This document shows positions 31,701 to 43,605 of a DNA stretch of 64,000 nucleotides, piece after piece. Below the pieces are notes generated by a model. That model did no database searches. It saw only the letters and a list, made by a program, of their open reading frames with translations, and had not been told where the DNA came from. How positions within the stretch are numbered: position 1 is the stretch's first letter; each line of letters begins with the position of its first letter. This stretch comes from Ganoderma boninense. Its lineage: Eukaryota; Basidiomycota; Agaricomycetes; Polyporales; Polyporaceae. Location of the stretch: NCBI GenBank assembly GCA_002900995.3, contig CM035310.1, positions 3,365,367-3,429,366 of the forward strand, in the 5' to 3' direction. The position numbers and the translations under genes are program-made.

Positions 31701-33043
31701 AGGAGAAGTGCGGCTGCATGTCCCTCTGTTCAGGTTCGCAAACTTTTATCCCGAGTGGCTCATGGCATTCTCATGTAATTGCATGAGCTAGGACATGCGC
31801 GAGACTGGAATGGGTACGATGACGACGGTGGTGGTAACATGGCAAGAAGGCGAGAAGCTTAAGCGCCAGCTTCGACGACCCTGTGAAGCGACCACCACCA
31901 TCCCCTCCAACTCGCACCAGTGCTGGAACAGCAGGACACACCCCTCCTTCAGCCATATTCCCAAACACCCGTCTTGCTCATCCTGATCTCAGGCTGGTCT
32001 GTCTTGCTCAAGTCCTCCTCTGGCAACTGTGACGTCGATGTGACGGATAGGACGTTATGCGTGTCAGGTGGCAATTTTTGGAAGGCGACTGGCTAAACCA
32101 GTTCAATTGACGTACACTTTGGATATATGATGCCTCTGTGGGATGCATCAGGACACTGGTTGTGCGGAGGAATGACATCGAAAGTGAGTTTTCTAAGTTT
32201 CGTTCTCGAATTCATTGCCCGGCACTCCATCGTCTGCAGCGCGTTGGTATGCTAAGCGAAGACAACCTGTCGTTCGAAATATTGGTCGCATTTTTACGCT
32301 ATGGACCATATCTGAGCCCAAAGGTGAGTCACAGATCACCACAAGTTCGACGACATGGGGTCCTGGACTCCAATTCCGTACAACTTGCGCACAGGACAAC
32401 ACGGAAGTCTCCCGGTGCGCCTCTTTTTCTCGTGACCAATGGACCTGTCTACTCCGCATCCGCCCCACTTTCCGATCAATATCTATAAGATATCCACGAA
32501 AGAGATAGGCTTGGAGGGACTTCATTGAGCTTGAGTGACCCGTCGATAGCACGGTGTCAACGCGCAACTCGGTGAGGTGTCAGTGTCTGCTTTGCAATCG
32601 TCGAGCTGCTCTGACTCGAAGCATGATGGATGTGCTTAGGGTCCATTTGTAATCTTGTTCCTGAAGGAGCTGAACTCAGCAACATATCCTTACAAGTGTG
32701 CCGACATCGACTCTGCATTGGAGCTACCATGAGCCGTGCGTCGATCTGAGTCGAGCCTATTGTCTATGCCGCTGTATTGAATTTAATTGATCCCTGGACC
32801 GTCTATTGCAGTTCTCCTGACGCCTTTAGCGATCTCTTACACCTTTATCAAGCTAGTTGGTCCCTGCAGGGACTTTGTGCGTGGCAACACGGTTACCTTA
32901 GCAAGATTCCGGCGTGCGGCCGGTCGTCTGCCTGTCATAGAGTTCGTATATTATATTCCAGATCATTGCCGCACTAGGTCGAAACTCACTCCCCAGCCCC
33001 TGGCTTCCTCTCTGCCCCTCATCGCGGACCACAGCCATCTACT
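31701..33043. other. Intergenic, 1.3 kb, nothing recognised
   Basis: Short frames on both strands. 5' flank of BTB copy 13 at the right end, without a clear GTGAC block. Confidence 0.45.
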
Positions 33044-34171
33044 ATGGATTCGACCTCGTCTACCCCGACCTTCCTCGATACTAACAAAGTCGAGACGACA
33101 CCGCTGCCTCCGCCACTTCACGGTCTTCGACAAGACGCCGAGTTCTGGATCGAGGACGGCAACATCATCCTCGTCTCCCGCGACATCGCATTCCGCGTCT
33201 ATCGCGGCCTTCTCGCCGAACAGTCGACGGTGCTCGCTGACGTGACGACGGCGATGAGCGACGACGTCTACGACGTATTCGACGGATGTCCCGTCGTGCG
33301 TCTCTCCGATTCTCCACAGGACTTGCTGCACCTCCTCCGTATCCTCCTGCCCAAATCCAAGAGGAGGTGAGCATCCTATTTATGTACGCTTTCTATGCTT
33401 TGCTTCGCTTATCCAGCACTGCCACCCCGCCTGCTCGCTTTTCTCCCCAGGGTGCACGCGAAGGACGAAGACGAACACACTTGCGAGGAACTATCTGCGC
33501 TCGCGCGGTTGTCGCACAAGTACCGCATTCAAGATGTTGAGGAGCAGGCGCTGGAGCTCTTGCGGGAGCGTTACACCGACGACTTTGATAAATGGCGCTT
33601 CGGCTTCGGGAAGTTCGCAGCCCGACGGCCCTCGAATGAGTGCATTAGCGTGGTCAACGTCGCGCGGTTGACCGACACCCCGTCGCTGTTACCCACCGCC
33701 CTTTATGCTTGCTGCCTTCTCGGAACCAGCGCCCTCCTGGACGGTTTGGAGCGAGAAGACGGGCAGGTCGAGCACCTGTCCATAGACGACCTCAAGCGGT
33801 GTTTGGCTGCACGAGAAAAGCTGTGCAAGGAGAGGGCGGACATCATGTGCGAAACCCTGGAGATTCGGGTCAGCGCAGGATGCTCGAACGCTGTTGAGTG
33901 TCGGGCTGCGCTGCAGGACATGGCGCTGTCGATGGCCACACGAGGCACGCTGTCCCGAGTCATCGATTGCGCGGCGCTGACCAGCTTGGTGGACGCCGTT
34001 CACACGAAGGCGTTCTTTTACGACGTTTGCGGCGACTGCAAGGAGGAGCTCCAGCTGCGAGATGCACAGGCGAGAAGAGAACTATGGAACAGGCTTCCTG
34101 AAGTATTTGGAATATCTGTACCGGGGTGGGGAGACTCTGCCGCCCAGGACCCAGACGTTTCTCGGGACTGA
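33044..34171 (+). CDS. BTB/POZ protein, array copy 13 (divergent), intact
   Basis: Exons 33044-33366 and 33451-34171 (GTGAGC...CAG, phase 2), 347 residues. The intron position and phase are those of the array genes. BTB part: FWIEDGNIILVSRDIAF, VYRGLLAEQSTVLADV, CPVVRLSDSPQDLLHLL, LLPKSKR, then CEELSALARLSHKYRIQDVEEQ. Then VVNVARLTDTPSLLPTALYAC, LLDGLEREDGQVEHLSIDDLKRC, C-x5-C (CSNAVEC), CGDC, and ARRELWNRLPEVFGISVPGWG. It lacks the basic KR motif and is the most diverged intact copy, 5.7 kb beyond the rest of the array. The adaptor role is inferred from the BTB domain. Confidence 0.87.
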
Positions 34172-34580
34172 GAAGGTAGACAGGAGTCTTCCGGATTAGC
34201 CAGCAGTGCCATCTAAGTACCCATCTTACAGGACTACAGACCATCCTCTGGGCAATTCGCTTTGTCGTTGTATGGACGAGTAGCCTTAGAAGAGCTTCGT
34301 ACACACGTTCGTCGTGATCATACTTAGTGGCAGTCGCACTCCTCCAAGATATCTGTGTATATCTGCATATTGTGGGACACGCCCGGAGCCCGTCGCTCTA
34401 GCATGGATACGAATAATTGTTTCGGGAATTTAAGTACATACGCAATGTCATTGCGTTGCCTGAATGCGGCTACATATCGAATGCGAGGATATTTTGCCTT
34501 AGTTTCTCCGTCGAGAACGAGGTATCAGCCCACGCCTGACGAATACCATAACTGACAAGGTGCGCGCATAATGGAACAGG
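34172..34580. other. Intergenic between converging genes
   Basis: 3' flanks of BTB copy 13 and the beta-glucosidase. No gene seen. Confidence 0.5.
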
Positions 34581-37500
34581 TCATATAGGAATCGTGCCGT
34601 GCAACCTGAAGTCGCGACTACTTGCGCCCACGGAGAACGTGAATATGCCCTCAGGCTTACGCCAGCCCTGTGCGGAGTTGTCCCAAACGCTGAGGTCGTA
34701 GCGGGACAAGGTGATCGCGACAGTCTGGCTCTCTCCCGGTGCGAGGAGGACGTCTGAGAATCCTCGAAGAACGCTCGGAGGCTCGCCCGCGCCTGACGGG
34801 AAGTGGAGATACAGCTGCGGGATCTGCAGTCGGACTCAGCCCCAAGCACAAAACAACCAAGCGAAGGTAAACCAGACGCACCTCACCGCCCTTCGTAGAA
34901 CCCGTATTCTCCACAGTGAATGACACCTCGAACACAGGCCGGTGCAGCCAGATCGCCGTCGAGCCGCCCTCGACATTCGGGCTCGCCTCGCCCTGCACCC
35001 ACGCCGCCTCGAGTGCCACAGAGTCCGCATCGGTCTGCTGTATCACCTGCACGCTAAGGTCCGAGTACGCGAAGGTCGTATAGGACAGCCCGAAGCCGAA
35101 TGGGAACCGCGGCTCGATACCGGTCGCGTCGAAGTGGCGATAGTCAACGTTCAGTCCCTCCGTGTAATCGATGATGAAGATCAGATTCCCTGTCGTGTTC
35201 GCGGGCGCAGTAACTAGCTTGGCAGGATAGTCGTCTGGGTTCTTGGCGATCGTGTACGGCAGTCGCCCTGAAGGGCTCACCGCGCCGTAGAGCACGTCGA
35301 CGAGTGCGTTTCCGCTCTCCTGTCCCGGTAGGCCCGCCCAGAGGACCGCGGTGACGTTTGGGTGCTCGATCCAAGGCTCGACAATGACAGGTCCAACCGA
35401 GTGCACCACGACGACGGTGTTCGGGTTGACGGCCGCGACGGCGCCGATCAGGGCATCCCCATTTCCCCAGAGCGTGAGGTTCTTGCGGTCGCCCGCATTG
35501 CCGTCAACGGTCGCGAGTTCCTCGCCCGAATTCGCGTTCGCAAACACGAGCGCGACGTCCTGGCCACGCGCAGCCTCCGCGGCGCCCGCGAGGTCCCAGT
35601 TACTGAGGAACCACGCGACGCTGGCACGGTCTTCGCGCGCGCGAGTCTGGATCGCCTCGAGGGGCGTAATGAGGTACGGGAAACTCGCGCTGCCTGAACC
35701 CCATCCCGCAGCGAGGGTGCCGTCGATGTCGGCTTGCCAAAGATAGCTGTTCAAGCCACGGAGGGAAGGGCCGGAGTCGTTGCCTGTCGGTGCATAGTGA
35801 TCAGAACACAGAGTGATGAGGGAAAGTGGTGCAGGACTCGCCGATGATAGCGAGCGACCTCGGCTTGCTGAGAGGTAGAGCGCCAGCAACGTTCTTGAGC
35901 AGGACTACGCTCGCAGCGCCGACTTCGCGCACGACCTTAAAGTGGTCCCCCTGCACGTCTACGTGCTCGTTCGTGGCTGGGTCGTGTGGCGCGCCCTGGT
36001 TGAAGTTCACTGAAACATACCCGGTTCAGGATAGCGCAAGACAAATGCAAAGCAGCGGACAGTAAAACAACACACCAGCTGGGTAGTTGTTGTCCTGGCC
36101 GAGGAAAAACCATGCAGCGACGATGCGTTCCGCCATATCGTTCAGGCGCACCTCAGCGATCGTGCCGTTCTCGACGAATGCAGTGAGGTTCGCGCCGAAG
36201 TAGCTCGTACCCGAGCCAGGGCTAATGTCGCCCGGCATCGACATCTGCTGTCAAGGTCAACTTACTGTATCGCTCGCATGATACTTGCATATAAAACCCA
36301 CATCAAGGCCAGCAACCCCCGCAAGGGTGGAGTGCTGAGCGGTCCAGTCGGACATAATGAAGCCTTGAAACCCGAGCTCGCCTTTGAGGATTTGATTAAG
36401 AGTACGGTCGTTCTCGCACGCAAAGGTATCATTGACCAGGTCTAGGGCAAAGAGTCGGTATATACGTGGCATTGATCAAGCAGAGACTCACTGTAGCTGC
36501 ACATAACGCTCGTAACGCCGGCCTGGACGGCGCGCATGAAAGGATGGACGTAAATTTCGTGCTCTGTCCGATCGTCCATGTTAGATGATTCAGAAAAGCG
36601 CAAGTGCTCCTGTTCGCTACATTCCATCACAATATCAGACATCTGTCTGATACGGCGGTCAAACCGGGTCAACGGGAGACGTACTTGTTTATGAAGTGCT
36701 TCGCACATGCCTGTGCCCCGCCCTCCTGCCAGCCAAGCACCGTCTCGTACGCTGCCTCTCCAGACAAGAACGGATCGGCCCCGAACCCCTCCCAGTTCCG
36801 TCCCGCTTGTGGGATCCTCGCAATGTTCATCATCGGACCCAAACCAATATTCACACCTTTTCCCCTGAACTCCTGTCCGATCGCCTTGCCCCGCGCGCGC
36901 ATCAGGGTCCGGTTCCACGTCGCAGCGGCGTTCATGCCCGCGGGGAAAGCCGTTACGAAGTCCGTTGAGCGCATGCCAAGCGGGCCCCCGTCGAGGCAGA
37001 GGCCTGGCCAGTCGTCGCCGACCGCGACAATGTTGCCTCCGCAGCGGTTTCCAACGGAGCCGATGCCTGTGCATGCACTGACCTTCTGCTCGAGCGTCCA
37101 GCCCGAGACAAGATTCTTGGCCTTAGCTCTGGCTTCTGCCCAGGCAGGGCTGAAGTCGGGCAGGAGGCGGGAACCGGGGAGTGGGGGTGACTTTGGGGAC
37201 GTCGAGGGGAAAACCCCTGGGATGGATGATGCAGAAGGGACAGGGAACGATGAGAAGCGGTAGGAGGAGATGGGGAGCGTGATCGGTGCTATAGTGCAGA
37301 GCGGTTCAGCAAGTTTATACACGCAGTGAAGCCAGCGGCAAAAATGTCAACGCCCATGAAAAGTGAGAGAGGACGCGATTGAACACGGGATGGTGGCTGG
37401 AAGGAGGGGTAATACAAAACCAAGAGAACGAACATACTTGTGGTGGCGACCGTCTCTGGGGCAGACGTGATGGCTCCGATAGAAGGGACATTGAAGACTG

Positions 37501-37618
37501 CATGGATTCCGGATAAGATGGGATTAGTTGTTGGCAGGCCATTGATCGCAGAGGATGATGCATTCCCAGAGATTGTGAGGAGGAGGGCGCACAAGGCTGA
37601 GAACCTGTAGTCCAGCAT
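34581..37618 (-). CDS. Secreted GH3 beta-glucosidase
   Basis: Eight exons on the complement: 37618-37438, 37288-36685, 36616-36492, 36441-36302, 36244-36076, 36009-35838, 35783-34882 and 34823-34581, about 845 residues. The N-terminus MLDYRFSALCALLLTISGNAS looks like a signal peptide. The first GH3 domain has DGPLG, FPAGMNAAATWN, GRNWEGFGADPFLSGE, KHFINNEQEH and SVMCSYN. The nucleophile Asp is in GFIMSDW, then GLDMSMPGD. The second domain has LLKNVAGALPL and GWGSGSASFPYLITPLEA. The expected acid/base Glu is in NSGEELATVDGN. A fibronectin III-like end follows (FPFGFGLSYTTF, PQLYLHFPSGAGEPP, LRGFSDVLLAPGES). The family hydrolyses cellobiose and other beta-glucosides at the non-reducing end. All joins work except exon 6 to 7, which is off by one base. 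Confidence 0.92.
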
Positions 37619-38721
37619 AGTAGCTATAGCTTTGCGATCCACTGTCAGTGGGCAGTCGCGCTGAGCTATTCGAAGAGCATCCCAAGGCCATTTTATACAG
37701 GTCAAGAAAGCTCTGGAAGATATGGAAGGGATCACTGGGAAGTTTCTCTTGCAGCTTGAGAGAATATACGTAATTGTCGATGGGTGCGAAAGCTGGAGTC
37801 AGGTCGGAGTAGGGGAGCAAGTCTGAGCTGGGCCAGTGGCCAGCAACCCACAGGCGCCTGAGTCGACTAGTAGCCGATGCGATCACCGGAAGAAGGACTC
37901 GATTCAGAGTGCATGGTGCGGCCTTCTACTCTTGCATCGGATGACCCCAAACTCAGTTGAGCCCAGTTCTGACCACCATTGAAGTTCAACACATTGTAAC
38001 TAACACCTCTCTTATTGAAGCTCTGTTGTGCTCAGGATCATCGCTCATCCTCTCGCTCGGCAGCCCTGCTCCATGAATATCTGACTGAAGTTCACCTGTG
38101 GGCCTCTGACTCTATTAATTGTCGCGGCGATGGCGCTTCGGAAGGCAATGCTTACTTCTGCCAGTGCCGCATCGGCCATCCCGGGCTCGCGACATTTATT
38201 CTTCCACCGGGGGGTTCTTCGCCGCACCATCAGTCTTTCTATGTACGTGTCCTCATATATGACCGGCCCGTTCAATATTTACTTATTCATGCCACTCGTG
38301 ATTCTTCGTTAATGAGTCATGGCTGCCTCTGCAGGCAGTGGTGAGCGTTTCAGGCAGATCGCGGCCGGAAATCGCGATTCACACCTAATGGCTCACGCCG
38401 CACTCTACACTGTATTGTGCCCATGTAGAATGCGCCATCGGTCCCTTGCGTGTACGGCAGCTTTTTGGAATCAACACAAAAGCCCTGCACCCTGCACATA
38501 TCCGTTCGAGTGCTGCTCATGCGCTTCCCCGATCGCCTCAGCTTCACGCTTGTTGAGCCTGCGTCAAAGCAGGAACTCATAATATTATTTGACAGCATGA
38601 TAAATACGGGCATGAAGAAGACTGTATAAGCATGTATTGTACTGTTGCGTAGTTGTAACGGGGACCTTACCGGACAATGAGAGACCGATACACTATCTTC
38701 AGGGCTTGAGACCTCGCCATG
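37619..38721. other. Upstream of beta-glucosidase, nothing else recognised
   Basis: 1.1 kb containing the GH3 promoter region. Short frames only. Confidence 0.45.
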
Positions 38722-39250
38722 CTAAAAAGAACTCGTCAAAGGATCAGAAAAGCCATCAATGCGCTTGAACACCTCTAGCGTCCAGCCCGTCGCGGCCGAC
38801 ATCGAGTGACAATGAAAACGGTTGGGGTCCACATCCAGATTCGGGAACAGCTCGAGGACGTACCGCACCCACTCCGCGGCCTTGCTGCCGTCGCGTCCGC
38901 TCAGCCGATTCCGGTCGTCCTCATCGCCGTGCTTGCTGCTATTGTACTCCACTCCAATCTCCAGGTGAGCTAGCGCATTGCTCGAGCCGTTGCTCAGTGT
39001 CTGTGTCAGAAAAGGACCTTGTCCCTCCGGCACATCCACGCCGAAGTCCAGGTAGGGCAGCATAAGCTCCTCGAGGGCCGTCGAATGAGCCCGGAAGCAC
39101 TCGAGGACTGCAGGAGTAGGAGTCGGGACCCGCTCGCTGTCCGCATCGTCGAGGCCCACGCGTGACGCCTAGTACGCCACCTAGAGCTTTAACCTCCGCA
39201 GCTTCGGCCATGCAAGCGCGGCCGCTAGGAATGAGAATGTCTGGGCCTGT
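38722..39250 (-). pseudogene. C-terminal relic of an F-box family gene
   Basis: The complement reads LAWPKLRRLKL, a stop, VAY, a stop, then SRVGLDDADSER, PTPTPAVLECFRAHS and LEELMLPYLDFGVDVP, then KAAEWVRYVLELFPNLD and MSAATGWTLEVFKRIDG. This is collinear with the last 180 residues of the F-box protein at 41241 (AWPRLRTFRL, PTPEVLRVFRDL, LVLPYLNLDAGVP, KAEEWARYVLDLFP, MPAASGWIEVLRR). Two in-frame stops and no N-terminal part. Everything is in one frame, so it decayed by point mutation after losing its 5' part. Confidence 0.7.
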
Positions 39251-39584
39251 ACATATGTCTTCGATCCCTTATTTTTGGGCAAGGGTGGCCATAGCAAACA
39301 CCTCCTCGAACTATGTCGCGCTTTCTTCGCTGTAATAAGCCACTGAGTCTGTTCAAGGTTGCACATGACCGCTTCAAGTGGATGATTAGGAGCGGTGGTG
39401 ACAGGAGTGCCCGAGTTTCACAATGGAGTCGCCACTGTGCTCAAGGCTTCTCTTTGTTGCTAAACGTCAAACAATTTCATATCCGGGTGCGACATACATT
39501 ATTGGACAGGCCCTAAGACGATGCAAAGATCGCAATCGTTGAGGTAAGAAACGAGCACAGAGTAGTAGCGATTGGAGACCCAAT
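39251..39584. other. Intergenic
   Basis: 3' flank of the dehydrogenase. No gene. Confidence 0.5.
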
Positions 39585-40681
39585 TTAGATGGGGGGCATG
39601 GCCAAAAAGTCGCCGTTCTGCGATGTCTCCAGTCCATCGATGGTTTTCAGCTGTAGTGCAACTGATGCCGCGGGGGTCTGTGCCGCAGGTTGGAGCCCAT
39701 TCTTCGAGGCTGTGAACTCCTCAAGCATCGTGTTCAGCGTCTCACCTGACATCCCGGGCCCTCAAGTCAGCACAGACGAGGTAGCTTCAAGTGTGTGATG
39801 AACGTACGATCCGCGCCAGCCGTGGCAGACGTGTTCACCAACCCTGGGGCGACAGTGACAACGACGAAGCCCTCGTCCTTGAGCTTGATCGCAAACTTCG
39901 TCGTTGCGATGAGCGCGGCCGCCTTCGTCATCCCGTATGCTGCCATGTTCGCAACGCTGAGGAGTTGGTTGGCCTTGGGGTCGGCTGCGTCTGTGCCTAT
40001 GACAATTATCTTCTTGGTGGTCGATGCACGGAGCAGAGGGAGGAAGGCGGTGATGCTATGGACCGTGCCCAGGCTGTTGACTTTGAACTGTAGGCAAAAT
40101 TGGAAGTCAGCTTCCGATCACTCGGAGAACGAGGGGCTTGAGAGACAGAGGTCACATACCGCTGAAATGAACTCGTTATCGAGCTCTTGCATCGTCGTGC
40201 TGCGCACTGCATGAGTTCAGGGAGCGTCGGCGAATGTGAGGGGTGGCGTACTAGTCGTCGAAGCCCTTGAAAATCGTACGAATGTTCATGTTGGCAGCAT
40301 TGTGGATCAAATAATCGAGCTGTCCGTGGGTTATCTTGGCCACTTGCTCTGCCGCACGCTATGTAGATGACTGCATTAGCCGAATATCATACAACTATAC
40401 TGTGGAATCGGGGACTGACCTCGAGCGTGCTGTGGTCGGTTACGTCGCCTGCAATGATGTGGATGTTCTTGAAGCCTGCGGCGACGTCCTTCAGGTGGGT
40501 CGACGTCTCTGGGTTTCGGACGACAGCGAAGACCACCGCATCGGACCGGCTAGCCTGTGTAAAAGAGGAGTGACTAGTGAAAAGTCAAGTTCGTAGCAGA
40601 ATTGAGATCTCAGCGTACCAACTGGCGGACGTATTCGAGACCAATGCCGCGGGAAGCACCTACGACTGCGTACGATGGCAT
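39585..40681 (-). CDS. Short-chain dehydrogenase/reductase, NAD(P)-binding Rossmann protein
   Basis: Six exons on the complement: 40681-40619, 40554-40420, 40358-40252, 40199-40160, 40087-39808 and 39760-39585. All phases agree; 266 residues. MPSYAVVGASRGIGLEYVRQL holds the nucleotide motif GASRGIG (residues 8-14). Then follow AVVRNP, the acidic ADVTD-like GDVTD turn, LIHNAA in place of NNAG, and VNSLGTVH. The active-site pair is YGMTK (Tyr166, Lys170), and VAPGLVNT follows. The usual catalytic Ser about thirteen residues before the Tyr is not there; the strand reads VIGTDAADP, so Thr or Asp may replace it. It resembles the C-factor-like SDRs common in Agaricomycetes. Substrate unknown. The genes on both sides are unrelated. 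Confidence 0.85.
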
Positions 40682-41240
40682 GCTGGAAATTCGAAGAGCA
40701 GAGGGGAATTGTGGACAGACGAGACTCGCTGCAATGGTAAGAGATTCCTCCTAACGGTCAGTGTCCTTATATACTACAGCCATTGCCATGTCGAATGAGT
40801 GTCTGCGAGCGTCCAAGGGTTCATGACCAAGTGGTACGGGTAACGACATTGCCTGCCCAGTGCGTGTGCCCGCAGTCGTGCCTAACGACCCGGCGGATAT
40901 CGGATTAAGTGTGGGTCGCCTTCAGTCGCCTACTCCATCGCAAGCCGGGTGCATCGAAGAAGCACGGAGGAAAGTGCGATCGGGAATTAGAGGCAGGGCT
41001 CGAAGCGAGGCACCATCTCGCGGCCAGCCAGTATTCGTACATAGTTGACCACGGCGCTAACATTATCTACGACCCCGGAGTTCAAGTGGATGTGTGCCAG
41101 CGCGCTGATGTCCCGGATACGGACATCCACAGTGGATGCCGAATCTACCCAATGCTCGTGAAATTTAGCACCGAGTGTTACCGTTTACGCGCAGATGGGT
41201 ACGGCAAGAACAGCCCGTTACGGCCCTACTAACTTCGCGA
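40682..41240. other. Intergenic
   Basis: Between the dehydrogenase start and the F-box gene stop. No gene seen. Confidence 0.5.
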
Positions 41241-43058
41241 CTAGACTACGCGACGACCAGAGGCCGACTCAGAGGTCCTCCACGAGATGCGGAGCTCTCG
41301 AACTCGCCGCAGCACCTCGATCCAGCCACTCGCTGCCGGCATGGACACGCAGTCAGCGAGGCTTCTCCCCGCATTCACCTTCGGGAACAGATCAAGGACG
41401 TACCGCGCCCACTCCTCGGCCTTGCTTGCATCAAGCACTCCTTGCCCCTCGCGCTCCGCGAGCTCTAGGGCGCGCGCTTCTTCCTCATGGTTGTCAGTTG
41501 CCGCCACCCTCGCTCCAAACACCAGACGCTTGAGACCGTGTGGAGGACCAGTGCGCGTTGCGCTGTCGAGCTGCGGGACGCCCGCGTCGAGGTTGAGGTA
41601 GGGCAGTACGAGGTCGCGGAGGTCCGGGCAAAGGTCACGGAAGACCCGAAGGACCTCTGGTGTCGGGATGTCCCAGTCCACCTCGGTATACCCATGTCCG
41701 CCTTCGTGTCCGCTGCCCACGGCGCGGGACGTGTACCAGTGCGCTCTAGTGAGCCTGAACGTCCGCAGGCGGGGCCACGCGCGTGCGATGGCGGCGAAGT
41801 CGTCGTCGTCCGCGATGAGCCGGAGCTTAGGGCACGACAGCGCGATGTGCGTCACCCCAGGCAGGAGCAGGAGCGGCTTGAGTAGCGCGGTGAGGTGCAT
41901 TCGCGTAGGCGGTATGGGCTCGTAGAGCGAGATCTCCGTCTCCTCCAGTGGGAACGTCGCGAGGGCCTTGAGGCAGCGGACATACCCAAGGTCAGTCCTC
42001 GGTGGGTCCAGGTCGTCGTAGAGGGCGATTACAGTCACTGCTCGGAGGATCGGGGCGTCTAGACTGTTGAAAAGCGTCGCGAGGAGGTTGGATTCTCCGA
42101 GGATGGACAGGAACAGCAGCCGGGGCGCGAACATGCGAGCTTCGGGCTGTGATAGCGATGAGACGTGGCTATCAGGCAAGACATGGCCCACCTGAAGATA
42201 TTTCAGGCAGGGCATGGCAACGAGCTTGCGGAACGACGACGTTGAGATGCTGCAGATGAGCTGTAGGTCGACTAGGTAGTGGAATGAGCCAATCGCACGG
42301 GTGTGGTGCTCTCCGAGACGCTGCCACGATGCGTCGACACAAAGGCAGTGCAACCGCGGCGACGTTACCTGTAGTCGTGCGAGAAATGTGTGGCTCTCAG
42401 GACCCTGGTCTAGGCGACGTTGCTGCTCTTGCGTGGGACGGGAAATTTTGAATGCAGCCATATAGAACTGGGGCGTGAAGAGCGGGAAGAACGAGCTGTC
42501 TGAGTACGAGGACGGGGTCCATTGGAGCTCTTGAAGGGAAGGAAAGACGGAAGCTCCACCATTGTGCCCTATAAGGGCGTAGACCAGCTTCCTGTGCTTG
42601 CTCTCCAAATCGGAGCCAATGATACGGATGGTCCTGACGAACCGTGCATACCACGTGAAGCGGGCCCACTGAGCAGGATCTGCGTATGTTCTCTGAGATA
42701 ATACCTAGTCATGCCAGTCGTTCAATTATGCGATCACGGTCAGAGAACGGATGGAGCAAAATAGACTCACAGCATCAGCGAACTCCGACGTTATCTCTAT
42801 CGGGTTTGAACCCGGAGGCGCTAGAAGAAACCAAAGCCCGTCGGGGGGCCACAAGGTTCTCCACAATGCGCGCAAGGCTGGCTCGCAGAATGCGCGAGAC
42901 ACAAGGGCGCAATGAAAGAGGTCATCGTCCGAGAGCCGCCTTTTATCCGACACCCTGATAAGGCGTCTATCAGCCTCGAATATCTGGCAGAGAATGTCGT
43001 GGATTCCGAGGGCTCGGGCGGTCGCATCTGACTCCATGTCTGAACGGTTGACAGACAT
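41241..43058 (-). CDS. F-box protein, intact
   Basis: Two exons on the complement, 43058-42771 and 42704-41241 (GTGAGT...TAG, phase 0), 583 residues. Exon 1 carries the F-box: IHDILCQIFEADRRLI, LFHCALVSRAFCEPALRALW, then a Trp-rich stretch. Exon 2 starts VLSQRTYADPAQWARF and forms an LRR-like region (FPSLQELQW, LRTFRL, LVLPYLNL) without strict repeats. The C-terminus has AEEWARYVLDLFPKV. F-box proteins usually bind Skp1 and recruit targets to SCF ubiquitin ligases; the target here is unknown. Two decayed relatives lie at 30.4-31.7 and 38.7-39.25 kb on the same strand, so this is the surviving member of a local family. Confidence 0.85.
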
Positions 43059-43605
43059 TCCTGGATCAAAGCATGAGCGCCGATCTTCGTTTGCGAACAG
43101 CAGTGGACTTAAACTTGACCTACCGACAGGGGAAAAAGTTGAGCGAAGGATGGTGTGGGCGCCCTAGTTGCGACAGCGGCTATAATAAGCTGCTCAACCA
43201 GTGGCGTCAGAAAGACCATCATCTTGTTGAAGACAAAGCCGCTTGAGGCGAAATACCTTTGTGTGACTTTGTAAGGACATGCGGCGGCATTCAAGAAGTT
43301 GCGAGGACGACGGTGATGGTGGTAGCGATTCACTAGGTTGAAAAGAACGGCGGGTTTCGCAAAAGGCGCTTTCAGGCTGCTGCCGAGTCTCGAGGAAAAT
43401 GAACAAAGTAACAATGAGACATAACTACCAGGATGAATCGGCTCCAGAGGTGAAACGACTCTCCTCGGCTGTAATTCCGAACCACCTCGGGAGCAACTTC
43501 CATACCCTCCTTCGCTCTGCGACTTCCCGTGCCAACATCACCTTCTCGCACAACCTGCACAGCTCGAAGACCAGTCAACACGTCGCACTCACACAGCGTG
43601 TTCAG
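43059..43605. other. Intergenic
   Basis: 5' flank of the F-box gene and decayed sequence. Nothing recognised. Confidence 0.5.

Noticed and set aside
30400..39250. Idea that the F-box pieces at 30.4-31.7 and 38.7-39.25 kb are one gene split by an insertion
   Set aside because: On the minus strand the C-terminal piece lies upstream of the N-terminal piece, so a simple insertion cannot explain it. They are separate copies.
39795..40214. 139-codon plus frame over the dehydrogenase
   Set aside because: The minus strand joins six exons into a full SDR with GASRGIG and YxxxK, so the plus frame is a shadow.
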